Shown here one piece after another: positions 24,327-31,271 of a DNA stretch of 44,792 nucleotides. The translations under genes were made by a program, and so were the position numbers. Position 1 is the stretch's first letter. Every line of letters begins with the position of its first letter. The DNA is from Corallococcus exercitus (GTDB lineage: Bacteria > Myxococcota > Myxococcia > Myxococcales > Myxococcaceae). The notes under the pieces are model-generated. The model worked only from the letters and a program-made list of their open reading frames with translations, was not told the origin of the DNA and made no database searches. Location of the stretch: positions 1 through 44,792 of the forward strand of contig NZ_RAVW01000022.1 of NCBI RefSeq assembly GCF_003611585.1, written 5' to 3'.

Positions 24327-24932
24327 ATGCCCAAGACACTTGCTCTGCCTTTGCTCGCGTTGCTCACGCTGGTCGGCTGTACCCATCAGGTGCGGCCGAG
24401 TCCCGCGCCCATGTCCAACGCGGGGACGCCGCTGGCGCTTCGTGCGCGCTACTTCATCTCCCCGGAGCAGAAGGCCCGCATCGACTCGGACAACTACTTC
24501 GTCCTGGGCGCCGCGCACACCTGGAACATCTCCATTGGCGAAGCGCTCACGCGCAGCTTCCCGCAGATGATGGGAACCGTCTTCCAGTCCGTCCAGGAGG
24601 CTTCCAGCCCTGACGACCTGGGTGACGCGGACGTGCTCATCGTCCCGGAGATCCAGTTCTTCGACGTCAACGGCGGCGGCTTCGTGTCGAAGCTGAAGCT
24701 GACGGTGCGCTCCCGGGGGAGTCAGGACGCCGTCCAGGTGAGCGACCTGTTCGAGGGCGAGTCCCAGAAGAGCAAGGCCGCCTCGGCGTGGATGGGTGGG
24801 GCGTTCGCGGGAGAGGAGGCCCTGCGGCAGTCCACCGAGTTCGCCTTCGAGGACGTGATGCCCAAGGTCGCCACCCGCCTGCGGGAGGTCTTCGCCAAGA
24901 CGCAGGCGAAGGCGGCCGCGGGCGTGCTCTGA
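24327..24932 (+). CDS. Conserved-type lipoprotein of unknown function
   Basis: 201 residues with a perfect lipobox (LTLVGC, Cys18). The mature protein shows DADVLIVPEIQFFDV followed by KLKLTVRSRGSQDAVQVSDLFEGESQ, an alternating strand pattern like that of small outer-membrane lipoproteins with an LpoB/DUF4136-type fold. It ends in a helix (QSTEFAFEDVMPKVATRLREVF). I do not recognise a specific family. GAAGG stands before the ATG at 24327; a longer frame to 24138 has no signal peptide. It is divergent from the DUF4091 gene, sharing a 211-base region, and is followed by an inverted repeat and the BTAD regulator. Confidence 0.75.
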   Translation: MPKTLALPLLALLTLVGCTHQVRPSPAPMSNAGTPLALRARYFISPEQKARIDSDNYFVLGAAHTWNISIGEALTRSFPQMMGTVFQSVQEASSPDDLGDADVLIVPEIQFFDVNGGGFVSKLKLTVRSRGSQDAVQVSDLFEGESQKSKAASAWMGGAFAGEEALRQSTEFAFEDVMPKVATRLREVFAKTQAKAAAGVL

Positions 24933-24946
24933 TAGTTGCTCGGTGA

Positions 24947-24975
24947 TGTCCAGATATTCGAGGAATGCCTGGACA
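24947..24975. promoter_or_regulatory. 29-base imperfect palindrome upstream of the BTAD regulator
   Basis: TGTCCAG ... CTGGACA arms (seven bases, perfect) enclose a nested ATTC-GAG-GAAT. It begins 15 bases after the lipoprotein stop and ends 33 bases before the BTAD start. It could be an operator for the regulator, or a hairpin ending the lipoprotein transcript; there is no T-run. Confidence 0.4.
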
Positions 24976-25008
24976 TGGTCCGCCGGTAGTAAGGTGCGCG
25001 CCGTTTGA

Positions 25009-27186
25009 ATGACGGCGCGATGCCTTGGGAGAACTCCGGTGGCTGGCAGGGAATGGCGGGTAAGGGTCCTGGGGCTGTCGCAGCTGTGCGGCCCCGACGG
25101 TCAGCGGGTGAGGTTGGAGCGGCGCACGGCGGCGCTGCTGGCGTGGCTGGCATTGCAGGGCCCCTCGCCCAAGTTCCCGCTCGCCGCCCTGCTGTGGCCG
25201 GACTCGCCACCCACCACGGTGCGCAGCAACCTGCGGCAGCTGCTGCGCCGCCTGCGCCTCGCCACGGGGGACGAGGCCCTGGTGGAGGGGGACACCGAAC
25301 GGCTGGCACTGGTCTCGCCCCTGGCGGTGGACGCCGCGTGCCTCAAGGCCGCCGCCGAAGCCCGCGCCCCCGCGGAGGCCCTGGAGGCCGTCGGGGCCGA
25401 GGGCAGCACGCTGCTGGCCGGCTTCGACTTCGATGACTGCCCGGAGCTCGCGCGCTGGCTGGACGGCGCGCGCGCGGGCATCGATGGCTGGGTGCGCGAG
25501 GCGCGCGAGGCCCGCATCGCCCAGCTCACGGCCTCCGGGGATTGGACCGCCGCGCTGGGGCTGGCGCAGGCGTGGGCGCGGCAGGAGCCCGAATCCGAGC
25601 AGGCCGGCCGCCACCTCATCCGCCTGCACTACCTCCAGGGAGACCGGGGCGCGGCGCTCGCGGCCTTCGAACACCTGCGCGGCGTTCTGGACCGGGAGCT
25701 GGGCGTCACTCCCATGCCGGAGACGCTCGCCCTGGTGCGGGAGGTGGAGAAGGCCACGCCGCGCCCGCCCGCCGTTCCGGGCACGCGCTCCTCGCTGCCC
25801 CTGTCCGTGCTGCGCCCGCCGGTGCTCGTGGGCCGGGAGGCCGCGTGGCGGCAGCTGGAGGCCGGCTGGGAAGCGGGCCAATTGCTGTTCATCTCCGGCG
25901 AGCCCGGCAGCGGCAAGACGCGGCTCGCGGAGGAGTTCGCGACCACGCAGGGCCGCTGGGGGCGCATCGAGGCGCGGGCAGGGGACCGGGACGTGCCGTT
26001 CGCCTCCCAGGCGCGCGCCTTCCGCACGCAGCTGCACCGCTGGCCGGACGTGAAGCTGCCGGACTGGGTGCGCACCGAGCTGTCGCGCATCCTCCCCGAA
26101 CTGGGTGAGCCGCGGCTTTTGCCGCCCCTGGCCTCCGAGGCCGGCATGCTGCGCTTCTACGACGCCATCGTCGCGGCGCTCCACCTGCTCCACGAGCACG
26201 AGGACATCAGCGTCGCGGACGACGTGCAGTACTGGGACCCGGCCAGCGCCAGGGCCTTCGCGTTCGCGTTCTCCCGGCTGGCCGACGCCACCCCCCAGGG
26301 CGCCCGGAGCCTGCGCTTCATCGACTGCTACCGCAGGGGAGAGCTGTCGCCCGATGCGCGGATGCACGTGACGGGGCTCGTCGAGGCGGGCCTGGCGCGC
26401 ATCGTGGAAGTGGACGCGCTGACGGACGAGGACGTGAAGCGCATGGTGGCGGGCATGGGGCTGGAGGGCGCGGAGGCGCACGTGGAGGCCCTGGCCCGCT
26501 ACACGGGCGGCAATCCGCTGTACGTGGTGGAGACCCTGAAGCACCTGCTGGAGACGGACTCGCTGCACCGGGAGTGGCCCCAGCGGCTGCCGCCTCCGGG
26601 ACGCGTGGGCCCCCTCATCCAGCGGCGCCTGGAGCGGCTGTCACCGCTGGCGCTCCAGTGCGCGCGGCTCGCGGCCCTGGCGGGGGCCTTCTTCCGGACC
26701 TCGCTCGTGCCCGGGGTGCTCCAGGTGACGCCGGCGGACGCGCACGAGGCGCTCGCGGAGCTGGAGGCGGCCCAGGTCCTGATGGGCGAGCGCTTCAGCC
26801 ACGACCTGGTGATGGAGGCCGTGCGGGCCGGGATGGGACCCGGCGAGGACCGCGTGCTGCACGCCCGGCTCGCCACGGTGCTGGAGGAGGACGGCGCCCC
26901 CTCCATCCTCCTGGCGCACCATTGGCTGGAGGCCGGGTGGACGGAGCGGGCGCTGCCGCACCTGCTGGCGTCCGCGCGCTCCGACGAACAGGTGCTGCCG
27001 CCGGAGCTGGCGGCGGAGCACTACGCGCGGGCCGCGGCCCTGATGCAGTCCGTGGGACAGCACGAGGACGCCGTGCAGGCGCGGGCCGCCGAGGCCCGGT
27101 GCCGCCTCCAGGCCGCCTCGGCGGGAGGACAGCCCTTCACCCCTGGGCCAACAGGAGGCCCAGGCGCTCGCGGTAGCCTCGGCTGA
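25009..27186 (+). CDS. BTAD-type transcriptional regulator with AAA/NB-ARC ATPase and helical C-terminus
   Basis: 725 residues: an OmpR-like winged helix at about 15-95 (RTAALLAWLALQGPSPKFPLAALLWPDS ... VRSNLRQLLRRLR), a bacterial transcriptional activator domain (BTAD) at about 105-248, and an ATPase with P-loop GEPGSGKT at 297-304. The Walker B-like strand ISVADDVQYWD begins at 400; the first position is Val-Ala rather than Val-Leu. A helical repeat region follows to the end. SARP/LAL-like activators of this design sense signals through the C-terminal part. The start is uncertain: ATG at 25009 lacks a ribosome site, while a GTG at 25039 has GGGAGA upstream. The last 16 or so codons run into the end of the opposing LytTR gene, so the C-terminus may be poorly conserved. 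Confidence 0.8.
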   Translation: MTARCLGRTPVAGREWRVRVLGLSQLCGPDGQRVRLERRTAALLAWLALQGPSPKFPLAALLWPDSPPTTVRSNLRQLLRRLRLATGDEALVEGDTERLALVSPLAVDAACLKAAAEARAPAEALEAVGAEGSTLLAGFDFDDCPELARWLDGARAGIDGWVREAREARIAQLTASGDWTAALGLAQAWARQEPESEQAGRHLIRLHYLQGDRGAALAAFEHLRGVLDRELGVTPMPETLALVREVEKATPRPPAVPGTRSSLPLSVLRPPVLVGREAAWRQLEAGWEAGQLLFISGEPGSGKTRLAEEFATTQGRWGRIEARAGDRDVPFASQARAFRTQLHRWPDVKLPDWVRTELSRILPELGEPRLLPPLASEAGMLRFYDAIVAALHLLHEHEDISVADDVQYWDPASARAFAFAFSRLADATPQGARSLRFIDCYRRGELSPDARMHVTGLVEAGLARIVEVDALTDEDVKRMVAGMGLEGAEAHVEALARYTGGNPLYVVETLKHLLETDSLHREWPQRLPPPGRVGPLIQRRLERLSPLALQCARLAALAGAFFRTSLVPGVLQVTPADAHEALAELEAAQVLMGERFSHDLVMEAVRAGMGPGEDRVLHARLATVLEEDGAPSILLAHHWLEAGWTERALPHLLASARSDEQVLPPELAAEHYARAAALMQSVGQHEDAVQARAAEARCRLQAASAGGQPFTPGPTGGPGARGSLG

Positions 27187-27940
27187 GCTTCAGCGTGGTG
27201 CGGTCGCGCAGGATGACCTGGTACTCGCCATGGAGCAGCGGGCGCAGCTCCTGGACCCGCTGGAGGTTGATGAGCGTGGAGCGGTGGATGCGGACGAACC
27301 GCTCCGGATCCAACCGGGCCTCCAGCTCCCGCAGCGGCTGACGCAGCAGGTGGCCGCGCCCGCCCACGTGCACCTGGACGTAGTTGTCCTCCGCCGCCAT
27401 CCAGTCCACGTCGTCCACGGGGAGCAACGTCACCCGTCCCACCTCGCGGATGACCAGCCGGTCCAGGTAGCGCGGTGCGCGGGACGGCTCGGGGCGCGCC
27501 TTCACCAGGCCCGCGAGCTGGAGGACGAGCTGCTGGATGCGCTCGCGGCGCACGTGCTCCTTCGCGCGGCCCAGCACCTGGACGAAGCGCTGTGGCACCA
27601 GGGGCTTGAGGAGGTAGTCCAGCGCGCCGGCCTCGAAGGCGCGCAGCGCGTGCTCCTCCCGGGCGGTCATGAAGACCACGGCCTGGGCGCACGTGCCTCC
27701 CGCCTCCTGGAGCACCTGGAAGCCATCCATGTCCGCCAGCGCCGTGTCCAGCAAGAGGATGTCCACGGGCTCGCGCCGCAGGGCCTCCACGGCGGCGCTC
27801 CCCGTGTCGTGGACTCCCGTGATGCGAATGTCGGCATCGGCGTCCAGCAGCAGCCGCACGAGCCGCCAGGTCTCAGGCTCACTGTCGACAACCCCCACGC
27901 GGATGGGCACCGACTCGAACAACGCCTCTTGTAGGTCCAT
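27137..27940 (-). CDS. LytTR-family response regulator
   Basis: 267 residues. The receiver domain (about 13-130) has VVDSEPE for the acidic pocket (one of the usual two Asp replaced by Ser20), Asp65 as the phosphoacceptor (DILLLDTALADMDGF), Thr92 and Lys112 (DYLLKPL). The DNA-binding LytTR domain (about 160-262) has MAAEDNYVQVHV and FVRIHRSTLINL, both standard. The ATG at 27940 has GGAGG eight bases upstream; a longer frame to 28237 was rejected. It ends 50 bases inside the BTAD regulator's frame, convergent to it. No histidine kinase is nearby, so it is an orphan here. It is divergent from the lipoprotein gene at 28089. Confidence 0.88.
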   Translation of the reverse strand: MDLQEALFESVPIRVGVVDSEPETWRLVRLLLDADADIRITGVHDTGSAAVEALRREPVDILLLDTALADMDGFQVLQEAGGTCAQAVVFMTAREEHALRAFEAGALDYLLKPLVPQRFVQVLGRAKEHVRRERIQQLVLQLAGLVKARPEPSRAPRYLDRLVIREVGRVTLLPVDDVDWMAAEDNYVQVHVGGRGHLLRQPLRELEARLDPERFVRIHRSTLINLQRVQELRPLLHGEYQVILRDRTTLKLSRGYRERLGLLLAQG

Positions 27941-28088
27941 CCTCTTCCTCCCTGTCTCCAATGCCAGCTCACCCACGGTCCGGGCCGCTTCGTCCCAGGC
28001 AGGGAGCGGCTCGCGGCAGGGTGATGGCGGGTGTCTGTCCATGCCGGTACTCCTCACGGCGTTTCCCTTTCGCTGTCTGGAGTCAGCC

Positions 28089-28685
28089 ATGATGCGTCGT
28101 TTCATGTCGTACGCCGTGCCGGCGGCCGCGCTGTTGCTCGCGGGCTGCGGTGGTCCCGAGACCCAGGCCCCGGCCGAGAGCCCCGCCGAGCCGGCGGTGG
28201 CCACCACGAAGCAGGGCCTGAGCACCATCACCATCAACGACTTCCCGCTCGCCTTCTACGTTCCTCCCAAGGTGTCGGGAGACGGAGACTTCGCGGGGCA
28301 TGGGCCGCAGATGGACATCGATTTCGAGCTGGACGTCCGCAACGGCAATGAGCTGTGGATCGCCATGCGCATCTGGGGCAGCGAGGTGCCCGGAACCACG
28401 GGCGTCCACGGCGACCAGTTCTACCACATCGCCACCACCGCCAGCCCCATCGTGAGCGTGTCGCCGTCCCCGTGCCCCATCAGCCAGTACTCCGCCTTCG
28501 GGCCGGAGTTCAGCTTCCACTACAAGGACACGGGGCACTCGTTGGACGCGTTCGGGTTCCAGCAGGTCCCCGACAACACGCGCATCGTGCAGAGCCTCAC
28601 GTGCGTGGGCGACACGGCGGGGGACGAGGCGGGGACGCGGACGGGGTGTTCGGCGGTTTTGCATGACCTGACCATCACCTTCTGA
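28089..28685 (+). CDS. Lipoprotein of unknown function
   Basis: 198 residues with a perfect lipobox (ALLLAGC, Cys20). After a low-complexity linker rich in Ala, Glu and Pro, a beta-rich domain begins near residue 45 (STITINDFPLAFYVPPKV), followed by MDIDFELDVRNGNELWIAMRIWGSEV and a C-terminal half with three Cys (SPCPIS, TCVG, TGCSAVLHDLTITF). No family recognised. GGAG stands eight bases before the ATG at 28089. It shares a 148-base divergent region with the LytTR gene and could be its target. Confidence 0.72.
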   Translation: MMRRFMSYAVPAAALLLAGCGGPETQAPAESPAEPAVATTKQGLSTITINDFPLAFYVPPKVSGDGDFAGHGPQMDIDFELDVRNGNELWIAMRIWGSEVPGTTGVHGDQFYHIATTASPIVSVSPSPCPISQYSAFGPEFSFHYKDTGHSLDAFGFQQVPDNTRIVQSLTCVGDTAGDEAGTRTGCSAVLHDLTITF

Positions 28686-28704
28686 TGTCAGGCGTGACGG
28701 CGGC

Positions 28705-28738
28705 GTGACGGGCGTGGGGCCCGGACGCCGCTCGTCAC
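28705..28738. terminator. Imperfect hairpin between convergent genes
   Basis: GTGACGGGCGT ... ACGCC-(GCT)-CGTCAC: 11 paired bases interrupted by a three-base bulge, between the stops at 28685 and 28764. Confidence 0.4.
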
Positions 28739-28763
28739 CGCCGCGGCGGTCGCTGAATCCGCT

Positions 28764-29687
28764 TCAGGTGCAATAGTACGTCGGGGCCAACTCCAGCACA
28801 CGCTGCTCGGCAAGGGGAGAGAGCGCGCGCAGGCGGGAGAGGAAGAGGGGAGCCTTCATCCCCATCCCGATGAACCCATGGACATACGAACGCTCCTGGG
28901 ACTCGGACAGCTGCTGGCGTTCGGCGGGCGTGAACGTGCGCCCCACGGCCTTCTCCAGCGTCTGGAGGTCCAGCGCGAGCTGGGCGTTCAGCGTCCCGCG
29001 CAGCGCCTGGAGCAGCTCCGAGTACTCGGTCAGGGCCGCTTCCAGGGTGTCGGGCGCCTCGGCGAGGATCTTCTGGGCCTCCAGGAAGTCCAGCCGCGTG
29101 TGCTGCGCCTCCTCCAGCCAGTGGTGCTTGAGCAGGTTGCAGAACAGCGGATCCAGCGTCTCGTCTTTGTTTCCGCGCACGGTCTCCTGGTAGTGCTGCT
29201 GCGTCATCAGCTCCATGTGCAGGTTGAAGATGAGCACTCCCAGGTTCGACTTCGCCATGATGGCCCGGGCCACCTCCACCTGGTTGTCGAGCAGGGCCGG
29301 GGCGACCTTGAACCCCTTCGCGAACGCGCCGGTGAAGCGCGAGAAGAGCTGCTGGTGCTTCAGCTCCTCCTCGGTGAAGCGCAGGAGCGCGCGCATGTGC
29401 GTCGCGTTCCCGTGCAGCTCCAGGCCGGCGCGCTGGGCGGCCAGCGCGACGGCGTACTCCTCCAGGAACAGGAACAGGTGGGCGTAGCTGTTGGAGCGGA
29501 TGTGATTCAACATCAGCCGCTCCTCCGTGCTCAGGAAGGGGATGGCTTCCGTCCCTGTCAGCGCATCCGAAAGGAACCGGTGGCTGAAGTCGAGCACGGT
29601 GTCCTTGGGCAACAACTCATCAAGACGCCAGGACACCTTCTCCGAACTCTGGATGCAGGACTGATACTCCGCCGTTTGATTGAGCAT
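28764..29687 (-). CDS. Ferritin-like diiron protein (AurF-type oxygenase-like)
   Basis: 307 residues, all-helical. Diiron ligand candidates fall in the expected four-helix order: Glu76/Glu77 (FLFLEEYAV), Glu107-or-108 with His111 (FTEEELKHQQLF, ExxH type), Glu159 (NLHMELMTQQ) and Glu192/193 with His196 (HHWLEEAQHTRLD). This matches ferritin-like oxidases, including the AurF arylamine N-oxygenase family, and lengths agree. The substrate is not visible, and no thiotemplate or amine-pathway gene is adjacent. The start at 29687 has no good ribosome site. It lies 45 bases after the end of the STNGL-repeat lipoprotein on the other flank, same strand. Confidence 0.72.
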   Translation of the reverse strand: MLNQTAEYQSCIQSSEKVSWRLDELLPKDTVLDFSHRFLSDALTGTEAIPFLSTEERLMLNHIRSNSYAHLFLFLEEYAVALAAQRAGLELHGNATHMRALLRFTEEELKHQQLFSRFTGAFAKGFKVAPALLDNQVEVARAIMAKSNLGVLIFNLHMELMTQQHYQETVRGNKDETLDPLFCNLLKHHWLEEAQHTRLDFLEAQKILAEAPDTLEAALTEYSELLQALRGTLNAQLALDLQTLEKAVGRTFTPAERQQLSESQERSYVHGFIGMGMKAPLFLSRLRALSPLAEQRVLELAPTYYCT

Positions 29688-29732
29688 TCATCAATCAGAC
29701 AGGTGTTTCCGGTTGCCAGTCAATCCCTCCAC

Positions 29733-30698
29733 TCACTTGCGCGTTGAACCACAGGTCGAGCAATCAGAGGCGCAGCTGTCATAGGTCTTGCCCGTGCCGC
29801 ACGACTCGGTGACCTGACAGGTTCCATCTCCGCAGCTGTAGATGTCCTGGGAGCGCAGCTGGGTGGTGATGGGCTGATAAGAGATGCCGTTGATGACACA
29901 GCGCTCCCAGAAGGTGTGCGTCGCATCGCGGGTGCAAAGGGTTGCGCACTGGCCCACGTGCTGGAGCGGGGCACACCCGGTGTCCTCACCGGTCCCCCTG
30001 GCGGAGAGCGCGCAGCCCCGGGTGGTGCTCTCATCCCGCCTCAGGACGCGGTCGTTGCCGACGAAGATGCCCTCGGTGGTGAACAGGTTGCCGAAGAAGC
30101 AGGCCTCCTTCTCCGGGTAGTCCGCGGCCTCGTTGGACGCCATGGGGATGGCGCCGCCCGTGGAGTCGCGGCCCCGGACGGAGATGGGGACGGAGACGCC
30201 GAGCTTGTTGACGTGCGCGGCGAGGCACGCGGAGAGCCGTTGCTGCTCCGCCACGGTGGCGGCGGCGCCCTGGGCCCAGGCGGTGGCCAGCCCCAGGCGG
30301 CCCGGCCAGGTGTAGGTGACGCCCGTGGTGGGGTTGGTCCAGACGCGCGTCTGACCGGCGGGCAGGGCGCACGCGACGACGTACTTCATCACCATGTCGG
30401 AGTAGGTGACGGACGCGTTCCCGTTGAACCAGGCCGTGAACGAGGTGGCCGCCAGTCCGTTGGTGGAGAGCCCATTCGTGGACAGGCCATTGGTGGACAG
30501 GCCGTTCGTCGAGAGCCCATTCGTCGAGAGGCCATTCGTGGACAGGCCGTTGGTTGTGAGGACCTCCTGGGAGAGCGTGCCTGGCTCCGGAGGCGGCTGC
30601 GCATCCTCTTCGCTCCCGACGCAGCCTCCCGCGCCCAGAAGCAGCCCCAGGCAAAGGAATGCCACGGCACGGCCCATGCTCGACGTCTGAGTCTTCAT
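29733..30698 (-). CDS. STNGL-repeat Cys-rich lipoprotein
   Basis: 321 residues with a lipobox (LLGAGGC, Cys26). Residues 48-82 are seven tandem copies of the pentapeptide STNGL (first copy TTNGL), right after the anchor, like a spacer or cell-surface stalk. The remaining 240 residues hold an alpha/beta domain (FTAWFNGNASVTYSDMVMKYVV, GRLGLATAWAQGAA) and a Cys-rich end with CGDGTCQVTESCGTGKTYDSCASDC, a pattern common in secreted myxobacterial proteins. The ATG at 30698 has a G-run upstream. I do not know a function for the globular part. Start and end are well bounded, and translation is not interrupted by the repeat. Confidence 0.75.
   Translation of the reverse strand: MKTQTSSMGRAVAFLCLGLLLGAGGCVGSEEDAQPPPEPGTLSQEVLTTNGLSTNGLSTNGLSTNGLSTNGLSTNGLSTNGLAATSFTAWFNGNASVTYSDMVMKYVVACALPAGQTRVWTNPTTGVTYTWPGRLGLATAWAQGAAATVAEQQRLSACLAAHVNKLGVSVPISVRGRDSTGGAIPMASNEAADYPEKEACFFGNLFTTEGIFVGNDRVLRRDESTTRGCALSARGTGEDTGCAPLQHVGQCATLCTRDATHTFWERCVINGISYQPITTQLRSQDIYSCGDGTCQVTESCGTGKTYDSCASDCSTCGSTRK
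30453..30557 (-). repeat. Seven-unit 15-bp tandem repeat encoding STNGL
   Basis: Seven adjacent copies of a 15-base unit inside the lipoprotein gene, differing only by scattered third-position changes. Unit length is a multiple of three, so changes in copy number by slippage or recombination would keep the frame. Confidence 0.85.
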
Positions 30699-30902
30699 GT
30701 GAACCCCCCCACAAGGCATTGCGACGACTGCGAAGCCTAACGAGTGCGGTTCCCGTAAACCTTTACCCTGACGTGAGGGGCTGGACCGACCTGGACGGGT
30801 CTAAACAGCCATCTAAGTAAAACCCGCAACGGCGCAACACAGTGTCAGGCGCCACTTCCACGCTAACGCGGTGCGTATTGAGCACCCGGGGGCAGGGGCC
30901 TA

Positions 30903-31262
30903 CAAGCCCTCTTGTTGTCAGGGTGCCAATAATCATCGGAGGCCGTGCCGAAGTGGCGGGCGTTGACGATGCGGCCGTAGTCACTGCTCGTCCGCGCGTC
31001 GTCGCCGTAGAAGCTCCGCACGCCTGCTGGAGCAGCTCCGTGAAGCGCCCCTTCAGCTCCGGGGGCAGGAGCACGCAGTCCGGCGCGATGACAGCTGATG
31101 GGGCTGGTTCCAGGGCTCGATGATGAGCGTCACGCCCAGCGGATCCGCGTACTGCCAGGCCCGCGCCGCTGGATGACCAGCGGCGCGGAGCCCTTCCGGG
31201 GCTGCATCCAGGCCTTCACGCCCTTGAGGGCCGTCTTCAGCTCCCCGTAGATGCTGCCCGCT
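30903..31262 (-). pseudogene. Aldehyde dehydrogenase remnant (frameshifts and internal deletion)
   Basis: Starting just after the multienzyme stop, the minus strand reads IYGELKTALKGVKAWMQPRK, then in the next frame PLGVTLIIEPWNQPHQLS. In a third frame it reads APDCVLLPPELKGRFTELLQ, and finally RSFYGDDARTSSDYGRIVNA followed by RHF. All four pieces are in order and match successive parts of class-3-type (fatty) aldehyde dehydrogenases. The central part with the catalytic Cys and Glu is missing (between HQLS and APDC), and at least three frame changes are present. The region from 30699 to 30902 upstream of it holds no gene that I can see, only the promoter side of the STNGL gene. The gene was most probably co-transcribed with the beta-oxidation genes before decay. 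Confidence 0.8.
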
Positions 31263-31271
31263 GCTTTACGT

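Noticed and set aside
30699-30902. Possible small gene or RNA in the lower-GC gap upstream of the STNGL gene
   Set aside because: No conserved motif, hairpin or credible frame seen; it is likely promoter and leader sequence.
30763-31074. A 103-codon minus-strand frame
   Set aside because: Its first part (LLPPELKGRFTELLQQAC) is one frame of the aldehyde dehydrogenase remnant; the rest is out-of-frame noise.
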